Assembly (NCBI RefSeq): GCF_022808175.1
Contig: NZ_JALGBX010000026.1
Span: 1-64,000, forward strand
Reading direction: 5' to 3'
DNA from: Streptomyces sp. AP-93
GTDB taxonomy: Bacteria > Actinomycetota > Actinomycetes > Streptomycetales > Streptomycetaceae
Length of the DNA: 64,000 nucleotides
Position 1 is the first letter of the stretch. Each line of letters opens with the position of its first letter. Shown here piece by piece: positions 1 through 8,884 of this stretch. The notes beneath the pieces were generated by a model. The model saw only the letters and a program-made list of their open reading frames with translations. It did not search any database and was not told the origin of the DNA. The position numbers and the translations under genes are program-made.

Positions 1-97
1 GCCATACCCGGTGTCTCTGGATCTCTGGACCTTACGACTGGCCCGTCCAACCCACACAACAACGTAGGACCGGCTGAACGGGCGGGCTGCCGGAGCG

Positions 98-149
98 CCG
101 TGGCCCGGGCCACGGACGACGTCCGGGGCCCGGGGCCCGGGCCACGGCC
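98..149 (-). terminator. GC-rich hairpin downstream of galK
   Basis: Positions 98-115 form a perfect 18-bp palindrome and the same GGCCCGGGCC core recurs at 136-149. It lies about 60 bp past the galK stop on the galK strand, where a terminator would sit. There is no U-run, as is common in Streptomyces. The rest of 1-172 shows only a short 6-bp repeat and no gene that I can support. Confidence 0.35.
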
Positions 150-172
150 ACGGCCACGGCTCCAGTCGGCGG

Positions 173-1330
173 CTACGTCTCCACCCGACGGGCGCCCGCC
201 GCCGGGGTGGCGGTGAGGAGCCGCGGGAGGCGGTGGCCGGACGCGCCGAAGGCCGCCACGACGGCGCCGCCCACCGCGTCCTCGCGCCCCGCCTCCACCA
301 GGGCGATGACGGAGCCTCCGAAGCCGCCCCCCGTCATCCGGGCACCGAGGGCCCCGGCGCCCAGCGCGGCCGTCACGGCGAGGTCGGTCTCCGCGCAGGA
401 GACCCGGTAGTCGTCGCGGAGCGACGCGTGACCGGCCGTCAGGATCGGGCCGAGGGCGGCCGCGTCGTCCGCCCGGAGCCGGGCGACGGCCTCGGCGACC
501 CGGCCGTTCTCGGTCACCACGTGGCGGACCAGCGGTACGAGTTCCGCCGGGAGGCCCTCCAGCGCCCCCGCGAGGTCCCCGGCGGGCAGATCCCGCAGGG
601 CGCGCAGGCCGAGCAGCCGGGCCGCCCGTTCACAGCCCGCGCGCAGGGCCGCGTACGCCCCGTCGCCCAGGTCGTGGGAGACCCTGGTGTCGATCACGAG
701 CAGTCCGAGCCCCTGCCCCGGGAGGTCGAGGGGCACCTGCCGGTGGAGTTCCGGGGTGCGGGCGTCGAGGTGGAGGGCGGCCCCGGTGGTGCAGCACACG
801 GAGGCCATCTGGTCCATGATCCCGCAGGGGACCCCGGCGAAGGCGTTCTCCGCCCGCTGGGCGATCCGGGCCAGTCCGGGCCCGGGCAGCCGCAGTCCGT
901 ACAGCTCGTCGTAGGCGACGGCGACCGCGCATTCCAGCGCGGCGGAGGAGGAGAGGCCCGCGCCGGTGGGCACCGTGCTGTCGAAGTGGAGGTCCGCGCC
1001 ACCGACCGGATGTCCCGCCTCGGCGAGTGCCCAGACCACTCCGGCCGGGTACGCGGCCCAGCCCGGTACGGCCCCGGGGGCGAGGGCGGCCACGGCCAGT
1101 TCGGTGATCCGGCCGTCTCCCTGCGCGCTGTGCAGGAGCAGCCGGCCGTCCGTACGGGCGCGGGCGGCGAGCAGGGTGGTCTGCGGGAGGGCGATGGGGA
1201 GGGCGAACCCGTCGTTGTAGTCGGTGTGTTCACCGATCAGGTTGACCCGGCCGGGCGCCGCCCAGATCCCGTCGGGGGCGCCGCCGAAGAGCTTCGCGAA
1301 GGTGCCCGCGGCCTGTTCGGGCCGGTTCAC
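173..1330 (-). CDS. galK: galactokinase
   Basis: A GHMP-family kinase that phosphorylates galactose at C1 in the cytoplasmic Leloir pathway. The 385-residue product has the galactokinase signature PGRVNLIGEHTDYNDG near residue 25, the ATP-binding GAGLSSSAALE motif, the substrate/catalytic segment CGIMDQMAS and the C-terminal GARMTGGGFGG motif. The start is the GTG at 1328-1330, which overlaps the galT stop as GTGA, so the two genes are translationally coupled. In the classic Streptomyces gal operon galE lies between galT and galK; here it is absent. Confidence 0.93.
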   Translation of the reverse strand: MNRPEQAAGTFAKLFGGAPDGIWAAPGRVNLIGEHTDYNDGFALPIALPQTTLLAARARTDGRLLLHSAQGDGRITELAVAALAPGAVPGWAAYPAGVVWALAEAGHPVGGADLHFDSTVPTGAGLSSSAALECAVAVAYDELYGLRLPGPGLARIAQRAENAFAGVPCGIMDQMASVCCTTGAALHLDARTPELHRQVPLDLPGQGLGLLVIDTRVSHDLGDGAYAALRAGCERAARLLGLRALRDLPAGDLAGALEGLPAELVPLVRHVVTENGRVAEAVARLRADDAAALGPILTAGHASLRDDYRVSCAETDLAVTAALGAGALGARMTGGGFGGSVIALVEAGREDAVGGAVVAAFGASGHRLPRLLTATPAAGARRVET

Positions 1331-2388
1331 GCCAGGGCCTCCCGCAGTCGTCGCGCGGCCGTCTCGGGGGCGATGTCGTTGATGAAGGCTTCCGCCCCGG
1401 ACTCCGTCCCCGCGAGGAACTTGAGCTTGTCGGGGGTCCTGCGGATGGTGAACAGCTCCAAGTGCAGGGCCAGTTCCTCCCCGCGGGTGCGGGGCGCCTG
1501 GTGCCACGCGGAGATGTACGGGGTGGGCGCCGGCCCCTGCGGCCGCTCCGGCTGCGGCTCCGGTACCGGGAACAGGCGGTCGAAGCGGCGCAGCAAGTCG
1601 AGGTAGATGCCGGGGAATTCGGCCCGCTCGGCTTCGGTGAGGCAGGTCAGGTCGGGGACCCGGCGGTGCGGGTAGAGGTGGACCTCGTACGGCCAGCGCG
1701 CGGCGTAGGGCACGAAGGCGGTCCAGTGCTCCCCGGCCGTCACCACCCGCTCGGTGGCGGCGCGGGCTCCGGCCACCAGGTCCTCGAAGAGGTTGCGGCC
1801 GGTGGCGGCGCGGTGCTTCCGCGCGGCGGCCGTCATCTTGGCGGCGCGCGGCGTGACGAAGGGGAAGGCGTAGATCTGGCCGTGCGGATGGGCGAGGGTC
1901 ACCCCGATCTCGGCTCCCCGGTTCTCGAAGCAGTACACCTGCTCGACGCCGGGGAGGGCGGAGAGTTCCGCGGTGCGGTCGGTCCACGCGTCCAGCACCA
2001 GCCGGGCGGCGGCCGGGGTGAGGTCGGCGAAGCCGGCTTCGTGGTCGGGGGTGAAGCAGACGACTTCGCAGCGTCCGGCCTCGCCCGCGAGGGAGGGGAA
2101 GCGGTTCTCGAAGACGGCCACCTCGTAGTCGGCGGCGGGGATCTCACTGAGCCGGCCGTCCCGGGACGGGCAGAGCGGGCACTCGCCGACGGGCGGGTGG
2201 TAGATCCGGTTCTGGCGGTGGGAGGCGATGGTGATCCAGTCGCCGGTGGCCTCGTCCCGCCGCAGTTCCGGCCGGCTGTCCACCGGATCGAGCGGGCGCA
2301 GGTCGGGCGCGTCGCGCACGGCACCTTGGTCGGTGTCGAAGTAGATCAGTTCGCGGCCGTCCGCGAGTTTCGCGAGGGTCTTCTTCAC
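1327..2388 (-). CDS. galT: galactose-1-phosphate uridylyltransferase
   Basis: Transfers UMP from UDP-glucose to galactose-1-phosphate. The sequence shows the zinc-site CPLC near the N-terminus and the active-site HPHGQIYAFP motif. Family length fits (353 residues from this start). I chose the GTG at 2386-2388 because a TATTCT -10 hexamer ends exactly 6 nt upstream, as expected for a leaderless mRNA, and because the family usually begins at the KKTLAKLADGRELIYFD segment. An ATG at 2415 in the same frame is the alternative; it would add nine residues. First gene of galT-galK and divergent from the DeoR regulator. Confidence 0.9.
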   Translation of the reverse strand: MKKTLAKLADGRELIYFDTDQGAVRDAPDLRPLDPVDSRPELRRDEATGDWITIASHRQNRIYHPPVGECPLCPSRDGRLSEIPAADYEVAVFENRFPSLAGEAGRCEVVCFTPDHEAGFADLTPAAARLVLDAWTDRTAELSALPGVEQVYCFENRGAEIGVTLAHPHGQIYAFPFVTPRAAKMTAAARKHRAATGRNLFEDLVAGARAATERVVTAGEHWTAFVPYAARWPYEVHLYPHRRVPDLTCLTEAERAEFPGIYLDLLRRFDRLFPVPEPQPERPQGPAPTPYISAWHQAPRTRGEELALHLELFTIRRTPDKLKFLAGTESGAEAFINDIAPETAARRLREALA

Positions 2389-2460
2389 GTAGCGAGAATA
2401 AACAGTCTCCAACATTTTCCACCACCCCTACACCGGGCTTTCCCTCAGACTCCAACAACA
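2389..2460 (-). promoter_or_regulatory. galT promoter with direct repeats
   Basis: Read on the minus strand, TATTCT lies 6 nt before the galT GTG, matching a -10 box of a leaderless transcript. No good -35 is visible, which suggests regulated or activator-dependent initiation. Two near-identical 11-mers (AGTCTCCAACA at 2404 and AGACTCCAACA at 2447 on the plus strand) are spaced about 43 bp, close to four helical turns. They are candidate sites for the neighbouring DeoR-family regulator. Function is inferred. Confidence 0.5.
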
Positions 2461-2516
2461 TTGCCGTGTTATCTTGCTGCTTTCTGACCCGATTCGCCGA
2501 TTCCCGGGAGCGACCC

Positions 2517-3329
2517 GTGGCCGAGCAGGCTGCCCAACTGGCCCACCAGCGACGCGCTCTCATCGTGGACGCGGTCCGGCGCGAGGGCGCGGTGCGGGTG
2601 GCGGACCTGGTCGGGCAGTTCGGCGTCTCGGACATGACCGTCCGCCGGGACCTGGACGCCCTCGCCCGGCAAGGCCTCGTGGAGAAGGTCCACGGCGGAG
2701 CCGTCGCCCCGGCCGGGGCCAGCGGGCACGAGCCCGGCTTCGAGGCCAAGTCGGATCTGGAGGGCGACGCCAAGGCGGCCATCGCGGACACGGCCGCGAC
2801 GCTGGTGGAACCGGGCAGCGTGGTCGCGGTCTCGGGTGGCACCACAGCGCACGCCGTCGCCGCCCGGCTCCTCGGGGTCCCGCGGCTCACGATCGTCACC
2901 AACTCCCTCCCGGTGGCGGAACTGGTGTGGGCCGACGGCCGCAGCCGCGGGGCCGACGCCCCCACGCTGCTGCTCACCGGCGGCTCCCCCACTCCCTCGG
3001 CCGCCCTGGTCGGACCGCTCGCCGACCTGGCGATCGGCTCGCTCCACGTGGACCTGCTCTTCCTCGGTGCACACGGGGTGGCGCAGGGCGCCGGACTGAC
3101 CACCCCGAACCTCATGGAGGCCCAGACCAACCGGGCCCTGGTCGCCTCGGCGCGCCGGGTCGCTGTCGTGGCGGACCACAGCAAGTGGGGGGTGGTGGGG
3201 CTCAGCGGCTTCGCCGCGCTGCACCAGGCCGACTGGTTCGTCACCGACGCCGGCCTGCCCACCGCGGCCCGCGCCGCCCTTGCGGAGGAGGTGGGCGAAC
3301 TCCTCGTCGCGGGCGAGGAGCGGCACTGA
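2517..3329 (+). CDS. DeoR-family transcriptional regulator of the gal genes
   Basis: A 270-residue sugar-responsive repressor. The N-terminus carries the DeoR winged helix (RVADLVGQFGVSDMTVRRDL, then ALARQGLVEKVHGGA). The C-terminal DeoRC sensor domain includes AVSGGTTAHAVA, a phosphosugar-binding fold of the NagB/ribose-isomerase type. Start taken as the GTG at 2517 with GGGAG 6 nt upstream; the upstream ATG in frame at 2466 has no ribosome-binding site and would add 17 unusual residues. It is divergent from galT, so it probably senses a galactose phosphate and controls galT-galK; that link is inference. Confidence 0.85.
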   Translation: MAEQAAQLAHQRRALIVDAVRREGAVRVADLVGQFGVSDMTVRRDLDALARQGLVEKVHGGAVAPAGASGHEPGFEAKSDLEGDAKAAIADTAATLVEPGSVVAVSGGTTAHAVAARLLGVPRLTIVTNSLPVAELVWADGRSRGADAPTLLLTGGSPTPSAALVGPLADLAIGSLHVDLLFLGAHGVAQGAGLTTPNLMEAQTNRALVASARRVAVVADHSKWGVVGLSGFAALHQADWFVTDAGLPTAARAALAEEVGELLVAGEERH

Positions 3330-3333
3330 GTCC

Positions 3334-3420
3334 CGGTACGGATCGGGCCCGGGTACGGATCGGGCCCGGGTTCGGATCAGGCCCTGGGTACGGATCAGGC
3401 GCGGGTACGCATCAGACCGG
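3334..3420. repeat. 17-18 bp tandem repeat, five units
   Basis: Five imperfect head-to-tail units of the type GGGTACGGATCGGGCCC run from just after the DeoR stop to just before the lacI remnant. No ORF with coding character covers them. They lie between convergent genes and contribute GC-rich hairpins that may serve as a terminator. Confidence 0.75.
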
Positions 3421-3434
3421 CGGCCCGGCCCGGA

Positions 3435-4190
3435 TCAGGCTCCGGGATCCGCGGGTGCCGGTCCCGGGGTCGCCCGGATGACCAGCTCGGGGTCGAACAG
3501 CAGCTCCCCCGTGGGCACGTCCCGGTTGCTGACCAGCGCCAGTACGCTGCGCCCGACCTCCAGGGCCAGCCGGTCGGCGGGCTGGCGCACCGTGGTCAGG
3601 GGCGGGTCGGTGAATTCGGTGATGGACGAGCCGTCGTACCCCACGACCGATACGTCCCCGGGCACCACCCGTCCCTGCCGCCGGATGCCCCGGATCGCCC
3701 CGGATCGCTCCGAGGGCCATGTAGTCGCTGGCGGCCACGATCGCGGTGGCGCCCAGGGCGAGGAGCGGGCCGACGGCGGCCTGGCCGCCCTCCACCGTGT
3801 AGGACTGCCGGATCACCCAGCGCTCCGGCTCCTCGATGCCCCGCTTGGCCATGGCCTCCAGGAAGCCCCGCACCCGGCGGTCCGCGGGCTGGTTGCCGGC
3901 CGGGCCGGAGGCCATCCCGATCCTGCGGTGCCCCAGTCGGTGGAGGTGGTCGACGGCCAGCTCCGCGGCGAGCGCGTCATCGGTGGAGAAGACCGGGGTC
4001 GCCACCCCGTCCGCGAACTCCCCGTTGATGCCGACGTACGGGACCCGGCGCTGGCGCAGCAGTTCGTACGTCTCGGTGTCGGCGCCCTCGACGGTGTTGG
4101 AGGCGGAGAGGAAGACGACGGCCGCGACGCCCTTGTCGACGAGCGCGGAGATGAAGTCCCGCTCCTGGACCCCGCCGGGGAAGGCCGGTC
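3435..4190 (-). pseudogene. LacI-family repressor remnant (no DNA-binding domain, frameshifted)
   Basis: The effector-binding half of a LacI/GalR repressor is plain: AVVFLSASNTVEGA, VPYVGINGEFADGV, then the HLHRLGHRRIG and VIRQSYTVEGG segments, and DVSVVGYDGSSITEFTDPPLTTVRQP near the end. It is split between two frames. The cause is visible: a 10-bp unit (GCCCCGGATC) is duplicated in tandem at 3687-3706; removing one copy restores the frame through AIRGIRRQG. The whole N-terminus (helix-turn-helix) is missing: homology stops near 4190 and the sequence passes directly into the opposite-strand remnant. Confidence 0.85.
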
Positions 4191-4194
4191 GTCG

Positions 4195-5009
4195 AGATGT
4201 TCGACTGGTCCAAGCGCAAGGCCAACAGCTGGGTCCACCTGCCGGGCACCCGGGGCCCGCTCAACGTGGACGAGAACCGCACCGGTGGCAGCGGCAACGG
4301 CACCTACGCCGCCTCCTACTGGGCCGGCTACGCCAACCGCAGCGGCTACTACTCGCGCGACATGGCCCACCAGCTGTCCGGCGCGGGCGTGCTCGCCCTG
4401 CACGCCGAGAACAAGTCGATGCTCCGCTCCTTCGCCGCGTCCGCAACCCCGGAGCACAAGTACTACCCGGCGTGGGCCTTCAACTTCGACACCTCGACGT
4501 ACCTCTCGATCGGCTACAAGAGTCCGACGAACTTCGTCCGCGAGGTGCCCGCCACCTTCGAGCTGGTGCAGAAGTCCGAGGAGGCGTACCGCTGGAGCGG
4601 GGACCGCGCCTATCTCGACGATCCGGCCCTGTGGAACTTCTCCCGCCGCGCCACCGACGAGTTCGTCACCCTGCACGACGGGCTCAAGGACAACGGCGCG
4701 ATCGAGGTGGCCGAGGGGAGCACCGGGTCCCGGCTGCCCTCGGGCATGGACTGGCTGCGGATCGACGACCTCCGGGTCGGTGACTCGGCCTTCGCCCTCC
4801 GCCACGACGGGGCGACGAAGTCCACCCTCACGCACACCTCGGGCGCCTCCCCCTACACCTGGGAGGCCCGCTTCCCCGGCACCCACGCCACCCTCACGGT
4901 CGACGGAGTGCCCCAGCCGGCCCGCACCAAGGTCGTGGACGGAGTGACGTACACGTACGCGACCCCCACGGTCGCCCCGGGCCGCACGATCACCGTCCAG
5001 GCGGGCTGA
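4195..5009 (+). pseudogene. 5'-truncated glycoside-hydrolase-like gene
   Basis: About 270 residues remain open to the stop at 5009. The segment begins abruptly (MFDWSKRKANSWVHLPG), with no signal peptide or ribosome-binding site, against the truncated lacI. It is rich in aromatic residues (SYWAGYANRSGYYSRDMAHQ; YYPAWAFNFDTSTY) and ends in a beta-rich domain, resembling secreted six-hairpin or rhamnosidase-like Streptomyces proteins; I cannot name a family with certainty. The layout suggests an original divergent pair, repressor plus hydrolase, whose shared promoter and both 5' ends were deleted together. Confidence 0.6.
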
Positions 5010-5016
5010 ACCGGGA

Positions 5017-6339
5017 TCAGTCCGCCGCCCCCGGCCGATCGCGGCGCCGGGGGCCGGGGGCCGCGCGATCCGGCAGCGGTGCGCGCGGGCCCGTCGGCGG
5101 TTTGTGCGGCGGGGTCGGGCGGGCGGAGCGGAGGGGGGTCAGGAGGCCCGAGGCGGCGATCAGCAGGCAGAAGGCGCCCGCGGCCAGGCTGGTCGACGGG
5201 ACCCCGTGCCGGGCCGCCAGGGCGGTGAGCACCGCGGCTCCCACCGGGCCCGAGGCGTTGTGGACCGTCCAGAACGCGGAGGTGACCCGCCCGAGCAGGT
5301 GGTCCGGGGTGACTTCCTGGCGCAGGGTCATGGAGCAGATGCCGCCCACGGTCAGCCCGAACATCAAGAGGGCGGCCATCGCCGCGATCACGGGCACACT
5401 GCGGCTGACCCCGGTGCCCGCCACGGACAGGCCGATCAGCACGGTCGAGCCGAGCCAGCACGGGCCGAAGCCGAGGGTCCGGCGCAGCGGCCCGGCGGCG
5501 AAGGAGGCGCAGACGACGCCGATGCCGCTCACGGCCATCACGTAGCCGACGGTCGACGGGGAGCGGTCGAGGTCGTCCCGGAGGCGGAAGATCAGCAGGT
5601 CGGTGGCGCCGATGGTGACGAAGGTGAGGAGGGTGAGCAGGACCGTCAGCGGGCGCAGCAGGGCGTGCGACCACAGGAAGCGGAAGCCGACCACGAACAC
5701 CTCGCGCAGTGAGGCGTTCGTCTGCGACGGCCGGGGCGTGGCCGCTTCCCCCCGTGTGCCGAAGCGGACCCACCGCAGGCTGATCGCCGAGACGAGGAAG
5801 GTGGCTCCGTCCAGGGCGAGCGCCCAGGACCCGCCGACCCCCGCGACGAGCAGGCCGGCCACGACCGGGCCGAGGAGGGTGCCGAGGGCGAAGGTGCCCA
5901 TCAGCCGGCCGTTGGCGGCGATCAGGTCGGCCGGTTCGACCAGGGAGGGCACGGCGCTCACGTAGGCCACGTCGAAGAGCGTCTTCAGTACGGTGACCAG
6001 CGCGGTCAGCACGTACAGCAGCCAGATCCGCGGGCCGCCGAAGGACCACATCAGCGGTACGGAGCCCAGCAGCACCGCCCGCGCGAGGTCGCAGCCGATC
6101 ATCAGGCGGCGGCGGTCCACCCGGTCCACGACATGCCCGGCGAAGGTTCCCGTGGCGATGGCGAAGACCCCGGAGAGGGCGGTGATCAGGCCCATCCCGA
6201 CCAGGGATCCGGTGACTTCGAGGACGAGCAGCGGCAGGGCGAGCATCGATACCGAGCCGCCGAGCACGGACAGGGCCTGGCCGAGCCAGAAGACGGTGAA
6301 GGGGCGGTTGTGGCGCAGTCCGCTCCGCGGGCCGCTCAC
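5017..6339 (-). CDS. MFS transporter
   Basis: A 440-residue major facilitator protein with about 12 hydrophobic segments. The N-terminal half shows FTVFWLGQALSVLGGS and a loop 2-3 motif (DRVDRRRLMIGCD) typical of the enterobactin-exporter-like MFS_3 group, so an efflux role is likely; the substrate is unknown. The GTG start at 6337-6339 overlaps the thioesterase stop as GTGA. Residues after about 405 form a Pro/Arg-rich cytoplasmic tail (PTPPHKPPTGPRAPLPDR). Confidence 0.85.
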   Translation of the reverse strand: MSGPRSGLRHNRPFTVFWLGQALSVLGGSVSMLALPLLVLEVTGSLVGMGLITALSGVFAIATGTFAGHVVDRVDRRRLMIGCDLARAVLLGSVPLMWSFGGPRIWLLYVLTALVTVLKTLFDVAYVSAVPSLVEPADLIAANGRLMGTFALGTLLGPVVAGLLVAGVGGSWALALDGATFLVSAISLRWVRFGTRGEAATPRPSQTNASLREVFVVGFRFLWSHALLRPLTVLLTLLTFVTIGATDLLIFRLRDDLDRSPSTVGYVMAVSGIGVVCASFAAGPLRRTLGFGPCWLGSTVLIGLSVAGTGVSRSVPVIAAMAALLMFGLTVGGICSMTLRQEVTPDHLLGRVTSAFWTVHNASGPVGAAVLTALAARHGVPSTSLAAGAFCLLIAASGLLTPLRSARPTPPHKPPTGPRAPLPDRAAPGPRRRDRPGAAD

Positions 6340-6752
6340 CCCAGCAGGGCGTAGACGGTGGAGGCTTTCGCAGCCGGTTCACCGGCACCTTCGGGCGTCA
6401 TGGTGATGTCGGCGAAGGCCATCCGCTTGCCCAGTTTGGTGATCCGTACGTCGATCAGTACGTCGGCGCCGACCACCGGCCGCTGGAAGCTGGTGGACTG
6501 CTGGACGGTGGTCATCGGACCGTAGGCCCCGCGCGCGGCGGAGATCGCGATGACGGTGGCGGTGTCCGCGGCGGCCATCAGGGCCTGCCCGCTGAGGCCC
6601 CCGCCGTCGCGGGCGAGGGTGTCGGACCAGGGCAGCCGCAGGACGGCGTGCCGTTCGCCGGTCTCCTGGACGGTGAGTCCGAGGGCGAGCACCCAGGGGG
6701 CGAAGTTGTCGTGGAGGATCTTGTCCGCGTCTGCCGGTGTCAGCGTCGTCAC
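6336..6752 (-). CDS. PaaI-type hotdog thioesterase
   Basis: A 138-residue single hotdog domain. The segment GGGLSGQALMAAADTATVIAI is the PaaI-like active-site helix region, followed by TTVQQSTSFQRPVVGADVLID. It probably hydrolyses an acyl-CoA. Start taken at the GTG 6750-6752 because the 12 upstream residues in frame derive from a hairpin. Coupled to the MFS gene downstream. It follows the dienoyl-CoA reductase on the same strand, so a link to fatty acid turnover is possible. Confidence 0.75.
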   Translation of the reverse strand: MTTLTPADADKILHDNFAPWVLALGLTVQETGERHAVLRLPWSDTLARDGGGLSGQALMAAADTATVIAISAARGAYGPMTTVQQSTSFQRPVVGADVLIDVRITKLGKRMAFADITMTPEGAGEPAAKASTVYALLG

Positions 6753-6759
6753 CGGGTGA

Positions 6760-6788
6760 TTGTGGCGGCCGGCCGGTGGCCGCCACAA
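6760..6788 (-). terminator. hairpin between fadH and the thioesterase gene
   Basis: An 11-bp perfect inverted repeat (TTGTGGCGGCC, loop of 7, GGCCGCCACAA) lies 23 bp past the fadH stop and 8 bp upstream of the thioesterase start. It could end the fadH transcript or act as an operator for the downstream pair. Confidence 0.6.
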
Positions 6789-6810
6789 CTCCCTTTCCGC
6801 GGGCCGGTCC

Positions 6811-8835
6811 TCAGAGGGAGGCGGCCAGTTCCGTGCCCTGGCGGATGGCCCGCTTGGCGTCCAGTTCGGCGGCCACGTCGGCGCCGCCGATCAGGTGCGC
6901 TTCGACGCCGGCCGCGCGCAGGGCCTCGTACAGGTCGCGGCGCGGTTCCTGGCCGGTGCACAGGACCACCGTGTCGGCGGGTACGAGGCGCTGCTCGCCG
7001 TCGACCGTGATGTGCAGGCCCTCACCGTCGATCCGGTCGTACGCGGCCCCCGCGACGGAGACGACGCCCCGGTGCTTGAGCTCCGCCCGGTGGATCCAGC
7101 CGGTGGTGGTGCCGAGCCCGGCGCCGACCTTGGTGGTCTTGCGCTGGAGCAGGTGGACCTGGCGCGGCGGGGCCGGCCGCTCGGGGGCGGTGAGGCCGCC
7201 GGGGCCGGTGTAGGCGGTGTCCACGCCCCAGTGGCGGAAGTAGACCTCGGGATCATGGGAGGCGCCTTCGCCGCTGTCGGTGAGGAACTCGGCGACGTCG
7301 AAGCCGATTCCGCCGGCGCCGAGGACGGCGACGCGCTGCCCGACGGGGGCGCCGTCGCGCAGGACGTCGAGGTAGCTGACGACGTTTGGGCCGTCGACGC
7401 CCTCGATGTCGGGGGTGCGGGGGGTGACGCCGGTAGCGACGACGACCTCGTCGTAGCCGCGCAGGGTCTCGACGTCGGCGCGGGTGTTCAGCTTGACCTC
7501 GACCGCGTGCTCGGCGAGTTGGGTGCCGTAGTAGCGGATGGTCTCCTCGAACTCCTCCTTGCCGGGGATGCGGCGGGCGATGTCGAGCTGGCCGCCGATG
7601 TGGCCGGAGGCTTCGTAGAGGGTGACGGCGTGGCCGCGTCCGGCGGCGGAGACGGCGCAGGCCAGGCCGGCCGGGCCTGCTCCGACGACGGCGACGCGCT
7701 TCTTCAACTGCGTGGGAGACAGGATGAGTTCCGTCTCGTTGCAGGCGCGCGGGTTGACCAGGCACGTGGTGAGCTTGCCGCTGAAGGTGTGGTCCAGGCA
7801 GGCCTGGTTGCAGCCGATGCAGGTGTTGATGGTCTCGGAGCGGCCGGCGGCGGCCTTGGCGACGAAATCGGCGTCGGCGAGGAAGGGGCGGGCGAGCGAG
7901 ACCAGGTCGGCGCGGCCGTCGGCGAGCAACTCCTCGGCGATCTCCGGGGTGTTGATGCGGTTGCTGGTGACGAGGGGGACGGAGACCGCGCCCATCAGCC
8001 GCTTGGTGACCCAGGTGTAGGCACCGCGCGGGACGGAGGTGGCGATGGTGGGGATGCGGGCCTCGTGCCAGCCGATGCCGGTGTTGATGATGGTGGCGCC
8101 GGCCGCCTCGACCTCCTTGGCGAGGTGGACGACCTCGTCGAGGGTGGAGCCGCCGGGGATCAGGTCGAGCATCGAGAGGCGGTAGACGAGGATGAAATCC
8201 TCGCCGACGGCCGCGCGGGTGCGCCGGACGATCTCCAGCGGGAAGCGCACGCGGTTCTCGTAGGCGCCGCCCCAGCGGTCGGTGCGCTTGTTGGTGGCGG
8301 CGGCGATGAACTCGTTGACCAGGTAGCCCTCGGAGCCCATGATCTCGACGCCGTCGTAGCCGGCCAGCTTGGCGAGGCGGGCGGCGCGGACGAAGTCCTC
8401 GACGGTGCGCTCGACTTCGGCGTCGGTGAGGGCGTTCGGGACGAAGGGGCTGATGGGGGCCTGGAGGGCGCTGGGGGCGACCAGGTCCTTGTGGTAGGCG
8501 TAGCGGCCGAAGTGGAGGATCTGCATCGCGATCTTCCCGCCCTCGGCGTGCACCGCGTCGGTGATCACCCGGTGCTCGGCGGCCTCCTCCTCGGTGGTGA
8601 GGCGGGCGCCCCCCCCAAAGGGGCGGCCGGCGTCGTTCGGGGCTATGCCGCCGGTGACGATGAGGCCGGCGCCGCCGCGGGCGCGCTCGGCGTAGAAGGC
8701 GGCGAGGCGCTCGAAGCCCCGCTCGTGCTCTTCGAGGCCGGTGTGCATCGAGCCCATGATCACGCGGTTCGGCAGGGTGGTGAAGCCGAGGTCCAGGGGG
8801 CTCAGCAGGTGCGGGTACCGGCTCTGGGAACTCAT
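6811..8835 (-). CDS. fadH: NADPH-dependent 2,4-dienoyl-CoA reductase
   Basis: A 674-residue old-yellow-enzyme fusion with the FadH layout: an FMN-binding TIM barrel (residues about 10-350; SMHTGLEEHERGF, QILHFGRYAYH, VYRLSMLDLIPGG), a 4Fe-4S cluster loop (CIGCNQACLDHTFSGKLTTC), then FAD- and NADPH-binding Rossmann folds (VAVVGAGPAGLACAVSAA near 380; VAVLGAGGIGFDVAE near 505). It reduces 2,4-dienoyl-CoA during unsaturated fatty acid beta-oxidation. Single gene behind its own operator-like palindrome. Confidence 0.92.
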   Translation of the reverse strand: MSSQSRYPHLLSPLDLGFTTLPNRVIMGSMHTGLEEHERGFERLAAFYAERARGGAGLIVTGGIAPNDAGRPFGGGARLTTEEEAAEHRVITDAVHAEGGKIAMQILHFGRYAYHKDLVAPSALQAPISPFVPNALTDAEVERTVEDFVRAARLAKLAGYDGVEIMGSEGYLVNEFIAAATNKRTDRWGGAYENRVRFPLEIVRRTRAAVGEDFILVYRLSMLDLIPGGSTLDEVVHLAKEVEAAGATIINTGIGWHEARIPTIATSVPRGAYTWVTKRLMGAVSVPLVTSNRINTPEIAEELLADGRADLVSLARPFLADADFVAKAAAGRSETINTCIGCNQACLDHTFSGKLTTCLVNPRACNETELILSPTQLKKRVAVVGAGPAGLACAVSAAGRGHAVTLYEASGHIGGQLDIARRIPGKEEFEETIRYYGTQLAEHAVEVKLNTRADVETLRGYDEVVVATGVTPRTPDIEGVDGPNVVSYLDVLRDGAPVGQRVAVLGAGGIGFDVAEFLTDSGEGASHDPEVYFRHWGVDTAYTGPGGLTAPERPAPPRQVHLLQRKTTKVGAGLGTTTGWIHRAELKHRGVVSVAGAAYDRIDGEGLHITVDGEQRLVPADTVVLCTGQEPRRDLYEALRAAGVEAHLIGGADVAAELDAKRAIRQGTELAASL

Positions 8836-8884
8836 GAGGGCGCCTCCTCGCGCGGGGGTGATGGATCTGTTCTAGCTGAGCAAG

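Noticed and set aside
233..1606. 457-codon plus-strand frame opposite galK
   Set aside because: Shadow of galK; no ribosome-binding site or motif.
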